Assembly (NCBI GenBank): GCA_030737875.1
Contig: CM060910.1
Location: 615,425,303 to 615,489,302 of the forward strand
DNA: 64,000 bases
Direction of reading: 5' to 3'
From: Allium sativum
Taxonomy: Eukaryota > Streptophyta > Magnoliopsida > Asparagales > Amaryllidaceae
Both the position numbers and the translations under genes were made by a program. The notes beneath the pieces are model-generated. The model was not told where the DNA came from. It made no database searches and was given only the letters and a program-made list of their open reading frames with translations. Positions 12,200 through 24,990 of this stretch are shown in pieces. The first letter of the stretch is position 1. Each line of letters opens with the position of its first letter.

Positions 12200-13470
12200 A
12201 ATAACTAAATCTTGATTTAAACCCTGGAAAGTAAATAGTACTTTCCCGAGTTCGCTATAATCGAATTCGACGTATAACTCTCTTTCGAGTAATTTCTATT
12301 CGATTAACTCTCCCTTTTTAATAACTTATATTCGATAAACTCTATTTCGATTAACTCCTATCGAATAACTAATATTCGAATAACTCTTCTTGGTTGGCTC
12401 TATTTCATTAACTCTTATCGAATAACAAATATTCGATTTTCTTAAATGTGTCAATTCTTATCGAATAACTAACATCCGATTTAACTTAAATGGATTTACT
12501 CTTATCGAATAACTTATTCGATTAACTCAACTTTATTTTCTTACCTCGATTATCTCAACTCGATTTCTTAACTCGATAACTTAACTTAACCCAAATCGAT
12601 TAACTCAACTCTAATCGATTAACTTAATTTGATTTACTCCTTCGAATAACTCATTCGAATAACTTAATTGATTAACTCCTTCGAATAACTAATTCGAATA
12701 ACTTACCTTCGAATAACTAATATTCGATTTACTCTAACTCGATTAACTTAATTCTAATCGATTTACTCCACTTCGATTTAACTTAATTCAAATCGATTAA
12801 CTTAACTCAAATTGATTAACTCCTTTCGAATTACTAAATTCGATTTAACTCTTCTCGAATAACTAAATTCGATTAACTCAAATTGAATAACTAATATTCA
12901 ATTAACTCTTACGTGTTTAACTCTATTCGAATAAGTAATTCGAATCACTCAAATGTGTTTAACTCTATTCAAATATCTAATTCGAATAACTCATTTCGAA
13001 TAACTAAATTCGATTAACTCCTTTTTATAAACTCTTTTCAATCAACTCTATTTAATTATCTATCACTCGACTAACTAATAGTCGATTAACTCCTTTTGAA
13101 TATCTAACACTCGACTAACTAATAGTCGATTAACTCCTTTTGAATTACTAATCTTCGACTAACTTTTATTTCGAATAACTCTTATTAGACTAACTCTATC
13201 TCGATTAACTTAATTCGATTAACTAATCTTCGACTAACTTATAGTCGATTAATCTTTTATTTGCTTAACCAACATTCGATTAACTAATAGTCGATTTACT
13301 TACTTCGACTAATTCGATTAACTTTTATTTGATTATCTCTAATCTATTAACTTTATTTGATTATCTCTAATTGAATAACTAATATTCAATTAACTCTTTT
13401 CAAATAACTAAATTCGATTAGCTCCTTTCGAATACTAAATTTGATTTAACTCTATTCGATTATCTCTTTT
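12200..13470. repeat. Degenerate array of TCGAATAACT/CGATTAACTC units
   Basis: About 1.25 kb made almost wholly of short units ending in AACT, alternating between TTCGAATAACT and ATTCGATTAACT, spaced about 12-25 bp. Neighbouring units are partly inverted with respect to each other (ATTCGAA/TTCGAAT), so single strands could fold into many small hairpins. The array lies inside the E3 LTR. Confidence 0.85.
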
Positions 13471-13499
13471 ATACCCCGTCCATTTCTTTTTTATAACTT

Positions 13500-13810
13500 C
13501 TATTTACCGTTACAAATATTTCCTTTTCTATAACGTTTGTGTTCCGCTATAACTATTTCTTTCCTATAACGTTTGTGTTCCGTTATAACTATTCCTTTTC
13601 TATAACGTTTGTGTTCCGCTATAACTATTTCTTTTCTATAACGTTTGTGTTCCGTTATAACTATTTCCTTTCTTTAATAACGTTTATTTACCATTACAAA
13701 TATTTCCTATTTATAACTTCTAATTACCGTTACAAATATTTCCTATTTATAACTTCTAATTACCGTTACAAATATTTCCTATTTATAACGTCTATTTATT
13801 TATCTAAATA
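13500..13810. repeat. 36-bp tandem repeats
   Basis: Two runs of 36-bp units: about four copies around ATAACGTTTGTGTTCCG (13535-13680) and about three copies around TAACTTCTAATTACCG (13690-13800). The multiple-of-three period leaves a 90-codon open frame that I do not regard as a gene. Confidence 0.85.
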
Positions 13811-14689
13811 AATATTCCTTTTCCATTTTTATTTATTTTCTTAAATAAATATTCCTTTTATAAAACCCTATTCGTCTTATAAATAATTTCCTTTTATAAA
13901 ACCGTGTTCGTTTTATAAATAATCTTCTTTTATAAAATCCTGTGATTTTATAAAATTCCTTTTATTTCAATATACATTGAAATATTCCTTTTTACATCTT
14001 AGTGTTTCTTACGATATTCAAAATATCAAACAACAATGATCATTATCATTCTAACACACATAATCCAGAACAGATTATATAACCCATCATATAATACAAT
14101 ATATGAAAACAGTAAAATAATTGTTGAGGAATCCAGTCGGATTCCCCCAACCTGTCTCCCTGCATCCACAGATGTTACACAGTATAATATAATATCCATT
14201 TCATTTCAATATGAAATATCCTGCTGTACAGAACCATATTTGATTACGATATATAGATTAACTATATCTACGTTTTCAATCAATTATTTAACAGTCCAAT
14301 CTATAGTCCAATTTAACAGTACAACTTAACAGTCCAAATTAACAGTCCAAATTAACATAGCAGTTAATACAAAAATAAAGTACAATTTATATTACAATAT
14401 AAATTGAGGAGAGTTAGTGAGTTTTACTCACATTTGCAGTTCATCGTTAAAGAACGATAAACTGTTTATTTGATTTGAATCAAACAGTTTATTTCGCCAT
14501 AAATCCAAACGAGCTCGAATCCACTTCCAGTCAGTTCCATGTTGTAGTTGACGTCCGTACGATCCCGACGCAACTTACGGTTTGAAATTCTGATAACGTA
14601 CGAGGATGTTATGCAATTTTAAACCTAAAACACTATTTTAACTTTAAAATAACTTAAGAAATTAAAGTGGGCTTTTGACCTTTGACTAC

Positions 14690-15110
14690 GGCCCAACACC
14701 ACTCTTCAAAACCAAGGCCCGCTCCACTATCCTTCTTCCCCAAATTAGAAATGTCGCTCCATCCTCCTCCTGTACAAATCCATTCCACCGAATACCACAA
14801 ACACCAACGCCTCATCCATCTCACCGACGCCATTTCATCTCCCTCCTCAGTCCGCGCCCTCTCCACATCACAGTGTCTACTCCGATGTTCCCCCCTCCGG
14901 TTTCGACTTTGCCTCCCTTCTGTATAAAACTGTTGACCACAAGTTTGACCACCAACCCCAACTGCTCCGTCCATCAATCCCCAGCGCCGACGCCCCCACT
15001 GACTTCGCCACCTCGTTCTGCACCTTCTCACCCCTACGACACCAACTCCGGTTTTCCTTCGTCGACAGCAGTTCCAACAAAACCCCGGGGCAGACATCAA
15101 CATTTGCTTC
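14690..15110 (-). other. GC-rich, leader-like block of the E3 LTR
   Basis: A roughly 420 bp island of much higher GC than its surroundings, present in both E3 LTRs. It starts about 1.3 kb into the LTR on the element's sense strand and resembles the GC-rich blocks at equivalent places in E1, E2 and G. It has overlapping open frames on both strands with no domain. A role in the transcribed leader or promoter is inferred only from its position. Confidence 0.5.
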
Positions 15111-16430
15111 CACGAAATACCTCGTTTTTTTCCCTAAATGATGCCATTCGATGTAGTAAACCAAAATCCAGCATTTACTACCTGAATCAATGCTTCAATC
15201 GTCTTTGAATCCCAACCCTAGACATCTTGAACCAACGCTGTATTGTCACAGCCACCCAAAACCGATGTCGAACCAAAAGTGAGTTATACCAGGTTGAAAA
15301 GAATCGTTGCTTAAATTCATCTGTATATACTTTGGATTTTATAGACTTGGATTTGAATTTGTATTGATTTTCTTTGTGAATTTCTTTGATTTTCTTTTGT
15401 TCGTTGTTTTCATGGTAAAACGGGAATTAGTGGCGGTCTGTATTCGGTTTTATAGGATGGTTGAAATCTTTCTTTGGTTGTAAACGAGGGCTTGTGGCCT
15501 TGTTTGGTCCACAAATTTAGTTAGGATATTTTCTTTTTATTATATAATATTCGATTCAGTCTTCTAAAATCACTGCGAACACATACGACACCTAAAAATC
15601 ATGAAAACTGACATGCTGATAGAATTTGACATTACGGTCCCACCGAAACTGGTTTCGTCGAATTCCGACTTCGTATGCCGACACAGTGTATTTTTAACTG
15701 TCGAAATACTGACTGTTTTTCACTCTAAAAATCCCTACGGCCACACAGTGACTCTAAAAATCACGAAACTGGAAATCTAACAACTATTTGACATTGCGGA
15801 TCCAACAAAACTGGTTTCGTCGAATTCTGAGGTCGTATGAAAAACTGGCTATTTTAAAAGCTCTGAATGACCCATTTAAATATATAAATATATTTAAATA
15901 TAATTAAATTTAATATTAATAAATTAATATTATCGTATATATTCATATATGATATCGTACAGCTCTGGAATATCATATCAGAATATACAGTTTGATATTT
16001 CAGATTTCAGATTACCCCGGTATTCAATTTATACTGAAAATCTCTTTTATAACGTATATAAAGCGTCGCAAATTATAAAGGAATTCTACAGCGACTTTTC
16101 TGAAATTTGATTTGGACATAACTCAAAATCTACACGACGAAATCTCGATTTTTCTCTTCCACTAGAAAGATATACTCCACCAGCTCCACACGTTTCTTGT
16201 TTCACAGAAATCCGGCTTAAAATGAATCATGTACATTTAGTTGAAGTTCAACTCGCCAAATAACGAACTGCCGCGTCGTTACGGGCTCGATTATAATTAT
16301 TATTATAATTTATACGTTCAACTATCGTTTATTTAATATATTCGTTATTTAAATAATTAAATAACTTAATTATTATACCTTACAAAACGCGCCATTACAA
16401 GAGTTTAATCTGAATTTATCTTAATCTTAT

Positions 16431-18149
16431 GCTTACAAAGGAAAGCAACTATCTTTATTGGAACTGTACGGTAATGATGCAATGTCGTACAATGATTTAT
16501 CTTGGTATTTAGGTGCACTACAGACTCACAATCCTGGTTTTTATGTCGCCATGAATGTTAACTCTTCTACAAATCAGTTTGAGAGAGTGTTTGTTGGTTA
16601 TGGTGCTTGCATTCTTGGCTTCAAACATTGTCAGCCTATGACATTTTTAGATGGTACCCATTTGGAAGGTAGGCCAGGAGTTTTAATGGGTGCTACAGCT
16701 AAGAATGGCAACCAAGGTATTATTTTACTATAATTTTAAATGATTTACATATACATATGGTACCATTTGGATTCCATGTGATCAGTTTTCTCCGGTTGAT
16801 TTTCTGATTTATCAATTTATTATTTTTTACAGTATCATTGTTTAGATATACAGATTTTAGTTATCAATAATGGCATTACGTTATCATTTTCTTTTCTGTT
16901 TTTAGTATACAGTTTGTAGGTATCATTTTAGTTACTATCTAGGTATCATTTTTTCTCAAACAGTTTTTAACCATCAGTTTTGATTGTTTGCAGGTATCAT
17001 TTTGATTTATACAATATTTAAGTAGCTTTATCGTATGTCTGAAATTATCAATTTTTTTTTAAAGAATGATTTCCTATTGAATTTTTATTCTTAATTTTTA
17101 GGCAAGTTTCTTCCCTTTAGCTATGGCCATAGTTTCAATAGAAAATGTGGATAATTGGAGCTGGTTTCTAAATCATTTGAAGAAAATGCTCAACGAAGAT
17201 CGTAATTTGGTTTTTATGTCCGATCGGCATCAAGGTCTGATTTCGGGTGTTCACGATGTTTTTCCCACTTCATATCATAGTTATTGCTACCTTCACATGG
17301 AACAAAATTTGCTGTCTGCTGTTAAGTCCAAAAATGCACACATTTCGATTGTGGAATTGTTCCGGACATGTTCTCGAGCATCTAATGTTCTTGAGTTTCA
17401 AGTTGCTCATTCTAAGTTTTTACAACTTGGTGGTCCTGCAGTGGTTAATTTTTTGAAAGACAAACCTTTCGATAAATAGGCTGATTTTTTTCCGTGGTAA
17501 AAGGTATGGTGAGTACAGCTCTAACGTGGTTGAAAGTTTCAACAGCTGGATTTTAGAAGAACGGGCCTTACCAATTACATCTTGTTTGGACGGGATACGA
17601 ATAAAAATCATGGAACAAATGGCTAAACGCCGAGAAGAATCCCGTTTATGGACTACCATTTTGTGTCCAACCATGGAAAATCGATTAAAAGACTTAGTTG
17701 TAGAAGGTTTTGGTTAGGATATATTCAAGGCTTCTGAACACCTGTTTGAAGTGAAATCACCAAGTTCTCATCGTGTTGATCTAAAAGACTGGACGCGTAG
17801 CTGTAACCAGTGGAAAGTGATGGGTTTTCCATGTGCTCATGCTATAAAATGTATTAATAAAATGAAATTAAATGTGTATGATTTCATTGAGCACTATTTC
17901 ACTGTGGAAGATTACCGATCTTCATATAGTCATACAATTAATCCTATACCTACATATGACAAACCTGATGTTAATTCAAGCAATGAAACAATAATTAAGC
18001 CACCAAAGGATAAACGTGGTGCCGGTAGACCTTCATCAAAAAGAAAAGGAGGATTTGCATATTTCCAGAACAAGCAAAACAGATGTAGAGTGTGCAATGA
18101 ATATGGTCATAATAAGCGCAATTGTCAAGCTTCCAAAAATAAAAAATGA
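16431..18149 (+). pseudogene. MULE transposase, broken and 5'-truncated
   Basis: A DDE-type Mutator transposase. Exon one (about 16431-16716) has the first catalytic Asp in FLDGTHLEG and the ATAKNGNQ block; a GT donor follows at 16717. After an intron, 17102-17479 has PLAMAIV, the second catalytic Asp in SDRHQGL and the YCYLHMEQN block. 17500-18149 has VVESFNSWILE, a SWIM-like zinc finger whose CxC start reads RSC (first Cys apparently Arg), and a C-terminal CX2CX4HX4C zinc knuckle (CRVCNEYGHNKRNC). Breaks: TAG at 17477 where Trp is expected, a frameshift in the T-run near 17490, and TAG at 17715. The exon join at 16716/17102 also does not keep frame. The N-terminal part was removed by E3. 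Confidence 0.85.
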
Positions 18150-19251
18150 AATTCATTACATTTGTTCTAGGTATCATTTGTATCTCCATATTAAACTTGT
18201 CAAGTAAACTTGAATGCGTTTGTAATATAGTGTTTGCTGAACTGCAAATGTACGCAATTATCTACATTTTTAATAAAAAATCTTCTTCGCTTATTTTGTT
18301 TAAGTTTGATCATTTCATTGATGTGTTGTTGGCATTCTGTTTTTTTCTGTTGTTCTGATTAGTGAGATTCGATCTGCATGTTTAATATTAGTTTTTATCT
18401 CTTCCATGAATCTATTTAATTAATTATTCTGTATGTTTGATTAACTGGATATTTTTTCTATGTCTTGTCGGGTTCATTTTTGTGTTCTTACCATGTGTAC
18501 AAATTTATTTGGTATCATTTTTATAAATTTTTAGGGGTCAATTTTAATTTATCTCAATTCAAAATTCCATGGGTATCTTTTTTCCTTTACTCCAGTTATC
18601 ATTTTTATTTTTTATTTTTAACTTCAGATTTTGGTTATCATTTTTTCTTCATTTTAGGTATCATTTTTTAAATCCATACGACTACACAATTTGTAGATAT
18701 CATTTTTTTTATTGTAGTTATCATTTTCTGAGTTTTGTTTATTAAACACCATTTCTGCACATACACAAATTATTAGCCAAAAATATTATTGTCATTTCAA
18801 GTTTTAATCGTCCAATTTACTGAGTAGACTATTTTATGTAATGATTCACTGTTTTATTCAATCCTGTTTAATGTGCTGAGTAATTAACATATGCAAAATC
18901 CATAGGTATCATTTTTTTCACAATTTAGTTATCATTTAAATTGTACCAATATTCATTTAGATTTTGGTTATCATTTTTATATATTGTAGTTATCATTTTT
19001 TGATTTGTTATCCACTTTACAGTTTTTAGTTATCATTTTCTGGTAGTTGTAGTTATCATTTTTTACATTAGATTCGTTCACATCGATTCTACACACATAA
19101 AAAAGACTGAGAATGAAAAAAATTTTGTCATAAATTCAGTCTTTTCAAATCGAATTCAGCAATGTGTCAAGTATGCTGATTTATCATCGTGTATTCATGC
19201 AAAACCACTTATTCATTACTGAAATTCAAAATGTTAACATCTGCATAAATT

Positions 19252-20620
19252 TCAATCTAGAAGAAAATACACTGTTTTCCAACCAACTACAATATACAAC
19301 ACTGTTTTACTCATTTTTTCATTCATTTTTTTTGTCTTCTTTGTCAATCCAGTGATGAATCGAACCAAATTCCAGCAGCATGCATGATTGGATATAACTT
19401 CACGCACAATTAGTGCTCTTATTTTATCCATTTTCTCTTTTGAGACCTTTAGAGGAATTTCAGCTCTGTTGTCTGAAATTATGTTTACGATGATGAATAT
19501 CTCGCAGTCCACTCTGCATAAATGAAAATTAATGATGTTTACAAATTGTAAAGAACAAATGTCAGTTATTTTTCTTGTGCATTGATTACTGATTTATGTC
19601 GGTTACAATCAACTATCATTACAAACTAGTACTTTTTTTTGTATTGACCAAATAAATCAAAAATAAATAAAAAAGATGAAAAAATAATTAACCTGTCAGA
19701 ATGCTGCTGTGCGCATGGTTCTTGAAAAATCTCTCCATCAACAATCTTCTTATCTACGATTTTATTCTCTACCCAAAGTTATTGCAGAATTTCTTCAACT
19801 TTCTTTCGCTGTAATGAACATTTTTTAGTAGTAACTCACTATCAATAAAAACATTACAATTTTCTTACCACTTCATATGCTTCGTTTAAATGAAGATTAT
19901 TGAACTTGTTTGATCTTCTTGGTCTCAAAGAATCATAGTGAACCCATTGCATGTTTGCATATGCTAATGTCAACAGCGTCCAATGGTTGTCAAAATGTAA
20001 TGGGAAGTAAAATTTTTCTGTATAACTGTTCAAAGCTGCTTCTTTTAAGAAAGGAGTAACCAAACTTTTAATAATTGAACTCCTGCCCTCAATAATTGCT
20101 TTCTGCTCAGTGTACATTTTAATTTAATAATTAATGAAGACATGAATACTACAATAATATATTTTTAAACCTGTGATTCAACTTACTGTCATAAGTGTAG
20201 ACATTGCGTAATTGTTATCAAATAAATCACATTTATGGGTGCACCATTCGATTATATAAAAGTACAATGAAGGCAATAAATTACATACAATAAATAAACA
20301 TGTTTCAACATCTTATAACAGATTTATGTCTAAAAATTTATCTGTTTTAGTACGACATAATTTGAATCTATGTTTTACATTTTCTAAGTATCATTTTTAT
20401 ATTTAATTAGGTATCATTATCTTATTCATTATACTGATCATATAAAAAATTAGGAATTTGGTTATCATTTTTTTTAAAACATGGCAATCATTACCACATT
20501 TTTGTACATATGTTTACCTGCCCATCTGTGAACGAACCTCTCAGCACATCTATCAGCATATCCTTTGTAACAATACAGCCTCCCTTTGCTCGATCATCAT
20601 CTTCCCAAGCAATCGGACTG
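19252..20620 (-). pseudogene. Ulp1-type catalytic domain exons
   Basis: Exon 20617-20518 (AG/GTAAAC borders) reads SPIAWEDDD...IDVLRGSFTDGQ; an exon ending at about 20187 reads CDLFDNNYAMSTLMT. The exon at 20117-19870 contains the catalytic His in NHWTLL and the catalytic Asp in HYDSLRP. The exon near 19810-19690 contains the oxyanion Gln in EPCAQQHSD. The last exon holds the catalytic Cys in DCEIFIIV. All four expected residues are present, but the Gly normally after the Cys is Glu, and an in-frame TAA lies near 19775. Confidence 0.8.
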
Positions 20621-21104
20621 TCAATTATTTACAAGTCAAATAGTTAATAAAAAATTTTCTACGTTGTACAAGTACAGATGAAAATATTATACTTACTTCT
20701 CTTCAGCTATTGACATTGAATAAAATTTCCTTACAATTCTACCTTCCTCATCGTCAAGATGTTTAGTCACTTTTTTGCATTTTGACAATTGCAAGTCTTT
20801 CTATGAAGGTTCCTCAACATTTATTGGCTCTTCTAGCCTAACAGTATGTTCCTGATCTACGTTATCTTCATTTACCTTTTTTTCTCTGCATTTTTCATCA
20901 TCAAATGGAATCAATGAAAGTTGTAACTCCACATTTTTTCCTTCACTAGAACCTTCATTCTCCTTCTTCTGTGTTACCCGTGCTTTCTTCGTTGCTTTTA
21001 CATAATATTCAAACTTCTCTTTTCTTTTTTATGTTCTTCTTCTTGCTCTCATTCTCAGTATGTATGAAGGTGGTTTTGCACTTTTTGGCTTGGAAGCTGA
21101 ATTT

Positions 21105-21793
21105 TTAAGTCTTTTTTTTAACTGTTTTCTCCGAATTCCCTTCTCTGGTTTTCATCTTTGCAATCTCTACAGTCAAATTAAAACTAAAGTCCGGAGGATC
21201 AATGTCGTAAATTGATTGTACACTCTTTTTTTGACTCCCACTATCATTGACAGAATCATTAACTGTGATTGGCGTAGTTTCATTCTCTATTCCAGCTGCC
21301 ATGTTTTCTTCTCCATAGGTCCTTTCATCATCATTCGTCATGCCATCGTTCATTTTATCTTGGTCCCGATTCTCATTATTCACCTCATTTTTACTTATTT
21401 GATTACTTTTCAAGTTTTCATCTGTATGCGTATCACCCAGTGTCTGCTCTAAATCAACTATATCATCCATTTTCTCGTGTTGCATTTCAGCTTTCCGCTC
21501 TTTCATCTGGTCTTTAAGTTTACATAACTCCTTTCCTACTTTTCTTCTCAAATTTCTTTCTTCCATCCACTTCCTTTTAAATTCTTTGTTTTCGTTCTCC
21601 AATTCTGTGATGCGGTAATTAAGAACTCTATTTTCCATGTCCTTATCAACTTTCTCCACTACTTGGATCTGCTGATTACGCGTTCTTTTTTGGGTTTGCG
21701 CAGCTTTTCCTTTTATTGTAGCTCTTCTTTCCCAACTTTCCTTACACTCTAACAGAAGCGCCTCATGCAACTCAATTTTTCCCATTTCCATTA
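21105..21793 (-). pseudogene. Charged coiled-coil exon of the MULE protease gene
   Basis: A 228-codon open exon (MEMGKIELHE...) after an acceptor at 21794. Residues 10-110 are rich in Glu, Lys and Arg with heptad-like Leu spacing (LNYRITELENENKEFKRKW), indicating a coiled coil; the rest is acidic and Asn/Asp rich. It ends in an A-run where a one-base shift loses the frame; the shifted frame continues as SKPKSAKPPSYILRMRARRR, the basic stretch that normally precedes the protease domain. Confidence 0.7.
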
Positions 21794-22671
21794 CCTATAC
21801 AAGAATATGCATTATATGAATCAATCTGCATTATTGCTACATTGTTGAATTGGATTGGAAAACACTGAATTTATATCAATTTTTTTTCATTCCCAGTATT
21901 TTGTATGTGTGTCGTAATGATGTGAACTAACGTAATGTAAAAAAATGATAACTAGAACAGCTAGAAAATGATAACTAGAAACTGTAAAGTTGACAACAAA
22001 TCAAAAAAATGATACTTACAATAAATATAAAATGATAATAAAAAACAAAATAAACATTGGTAGAAATTAAATGATAACTGAATTGTTATAAAAATGATAT
22101 CTACGAAATTTTCATATGTTACATACTTAGAAGACTAAATGAGAAAGAATAAACCACTGAATCGTTACATCAAAGAGTGTGGTCACTAAATTGAATGATG
22201 AAAAACTAAACTGATAATAATATTTTTTTGTCTAACAATTTGTATTTGTGCAGAAATGTTGTTTAATAAAAAAAACTCAGAAAATGATAACTACAATTTA
22301 AAAAATGATATCCAGAAAATGTTTAGTGATATAAATTATAAAAATGATATCTAAAATAAATAAAAAATGATAATCAGAATCTGAAGTTCAAAATTCAAAA
22401 CAAAAATGATAACTGCATTGAAGAAAAAAAGATACTCATGAACTTTGAAAGTAACATAAATAAAGAATGACCCCTACAAAATTATAAAATATAAACCAGA
22501 AAAAATTCTACACATGGTAACAACACAAAAATGAACCCTACAAACAAATAGAAAAGATAACCAGCTAATCAAACATATAAACCAATGTTACTTCTTCACT
22601 ATTTTTACACATGGTAACAGAATTAAAATTAACTCCGTATAAAATTACCATTGAAATATTGATATTTCTAC

Positions 22672-23615
22672 CTGTCCATCTTTAAAAGTGTCCAAAAATT
22701 CCTTCTGAACTATTTTACTTAATTTCCTCAGATCCCACCTAGCAAATTGAGGTATTTTGTTCTCAAACTTCTTCCTCTGGGCAATTAGATTTACCTTCTC
22801 ACACATCACATACTGCATATAAATAAAAACCAATGTTAAAACTGAATTCAATAATACTTGTTTGGGTATACAGAAAATATATTGTATGAAAAAATTTACC
22901 AAAGGAAGCATTGAACAGCCGTCCAAATCCCACGGATTTTTACGTAGCTTTTTACAAACTTTTTAAAACTCGAATGAATGGTTTTTGGCCATGACACTGA
23001 ACTCATCTTTTTCACATCTACAATGTATGGAATAAAACCCCACCTAAACTTTTGTTGGTTATTGGGAAAGAAAAATGTAAGCAGTATTAACATAATCATA
23101 AGGAGTGGCAAGTCCTCTTCAAACTCCTTCTTTTTCTTCCCTACTTCATCTTCTATTCTTTTTTCAATTGAACTTCTTGTAATTATAGTCACATTCCCAA
23201 TATTTCTTGACACGAATTCCTTGCAATCTGTCGGTATCGTTCTACTAGTCATTTTTGGTGTGTCGTCTATATCATAACCTTCTAAAGGCATGTAAAATAA
23301 TAGACTTATATCTTCTGGCCGAATTTCCATTTTACTTTCTCCAAACACAAAATATTCTTTCTCCACTGAGTAGGATGAATATACTACATCCAAATTTTCT
23401 GCTTTTTTCTTGCACTCTGTTAGTGAAATGTTTTTCTCATAAAAAACAAAAAAAATCATAAAACGGTGTTCTTTTCAAAATGTCAAATTGCTTGCATGTC
23501 AATGCTTTCTTGTCTCTTAACAAATAGATCGTCTTGTAAGTCGATTGCAACCCACATCTGTAAGCTGTTGCACAATTAGTTCTTTCACCTACGACTAACT
23601 CTTCTTTTCTCTCCA
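22672..23615 (-). pseudogene. N-terminal plant-mobile-type domain of the MULE protease gene
   Basis: The exon starts after an acceptor near 23615 and reads MERKEELVVGE...KKALTCKQFDILKRTPFYDFF, then KEYFVFGESKMEIRPEDISL and FYMPLEGYDI, a pattern like the N-terminal domains (plant mobile domain or DUF1985-like) that precede C48 peptidases in plant MULEs. A frameshift in an A-run near 22965 is needed to reach KNPWDLDGCSMLPL. A GTAAAT donor and a further exon (22812-22672, YVMCEKVNLIAQRKK) follow. The domain name is by analogy only. Confidence 0.6.
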
Positions 23616-23867
23616 TTGAAATACCTGACTTAATTTCTCATGGCCTTGGATTCTCAAAATCATCGTCCTAGTTATCATAAAAAAAAATTAATGCAGAGAA
23701 TAATAATATTTATCAGTGACACAATTGTATTTAACGTATTTAAAAAAAATCTAATTAACCCTTACATTTATAGTTTGCATTATCCTTTTTTACATTCTAC
23801 ATTATCATTTTTCCTTGCACTAAGTTAATATCAAGTTAATATCCTTTTTACATTCTAACTAAAAACT

Positions 23868-24990
23868 GCTGTAATGTTTTAAATAAAAAGTAACACAAAA
23901 ATTACTTACATCACAGTGAAATATGATTTATTCACAATTTGATGGATTAAAATGAAGTAAATTCAATTGAATTACAAACCTAGTGCAACAGTACAACAAA
24001 AAAATTAATACAACAACAAAAAGTAACTAAAAAAACATAGAACAATGAATACAGTAAAAATGATACCCAAAAAAATAAAAAAATGATACCTAAAAACTGC
24101 AGTAATGTTTTAAATAAAAAGTAGCACAAAAATTACTTACATCACAGTGAAATATGATTTATTCACAATTTTATGGATTAAAATGAAGTAAATTCAATTG
24201 AATTTCAAACCTATTACAACAGTACAGCTAAAAAATTAATACAGCAACAAAAAGTAACTAAAAAAAACATAGCACAGTAAATACGGTAAAAATGATACCC
24301 AAAAAAATAAAAAAAATGATACCTAAAAACTGCAGTAATGTTTTAAATAAAAAGTTGCACAAAAATTACTTACATCACAGTGAAATATGATTTATTCACA
24401 ATTTGATTGATTAAAATGAAATAAATTCAATTGAATTACAAAGCTAGCGCAACAGTACAGCAACAAAATTAATACAGGAACAAAAAGTAACTGAAAAAAA
24501 AACATAGCATAGTGAATCCAGTAAAAATGATACCTAAAATAATTAAAAAATGATACCTTAAAAATTGCTTTAATATTTTAACGACAAAAGTAATACAGAA
24601 AATGTTTGAATAACAATTTGATAGTTTAAAATAAAATAAATTCAATTTAATTACAAAGCTAGTGCAACAGTACAGCAACAGAATTAATACAGCAACAAAA
24701 ATTAACTAAAAAAAACATAGCACAGTGAATACAATAAAAATGATACCTAAAAAAAATATAAAAATGATACCTAAAAACTGTTTTGATATTTTAAAGGAAA
24801 ACTAATACAAAAAATGTTTATATCCCACTTTGTTTGATTAAAATGACATGATTTCGATTGAGTTGCAAAGCGAATTCAACAGTACGTGTAGAAAACTGAT
24901 ATAGCACCAAAATTAGAATCACAAAAGCATAACACTGTTAAAACACGAAAAATGAAACCTAAAAAAATAGAAAAATTATACCTAAAAACT
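23868..24990. repeat. About five tandem copies of a unit of about 230 bp
   Basis: Units start near 23868, 24097, 24329, 24562 and 24775 with ACTGCWGTAATGTTTTAAA and end with a pair of AAAAATGATACC motifs. The first three are nearly identical; the last two are diverged. The array lies in the largest intron of the protease gene and multiplies the TATCATTTTT motif. Confidence 0.85.

Larger units (their letters stand above)
6477..16399 (-). mobile_element. Giant-LTR non-autonomous gypsy-like element E3
   Basis: Two near-identical segments (6477-8690 and 14186-16399) flank a short internal domain. On the minus strand the order is LTR (10122-16399, TGTAATGGCG...CCTTTACA, 6,278 bp), primer-binding site, 1,431 bp internal domain, polypurine tract, second LTR (from 8690 leftwards). 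The second LTR is cut at 6477 by the SIRE-like insertion, so its remainder and the left target duplication lie outside the window. The right target duplication would be AGAGT (16400-16404). No gag or pol frame exists. In the shared 2.2 kb the two LTRs differ at about 14 sites by eye, so the insertion is young. E3 interrupts the MULE transposase. Confidence 0.85.
10122..16399 (-). repeat. E3 LTR, full-length copy, 6,278 bp
   Basis: Bounded by plus-strand TGTAAAGG (10122) and CCATTACA (16399). On the minus strand it contains a GC/CT-rich leader-like block (14690-15110), a long hairpin-rich array (12200-13960) and a conserved 3' segment (about 10122-11000) with a CAGTC...GACTG hairpin at 10500-10513. 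No protein gene is present; frames inside the GC-rich block are proline-rich on both strands. Confidence 0.88.

Noticed and set aside
13535..13800. Regular 36-bp repeats considered as a CRISPR array
   Set aside because: Units are contiguous without unique spacers, AT-rich, and sit inside a plant LTR.
13539..13811. 90-codon Tyr/Phe-rich frame
   Set aside because: Produced by the 36-bp repeat period.
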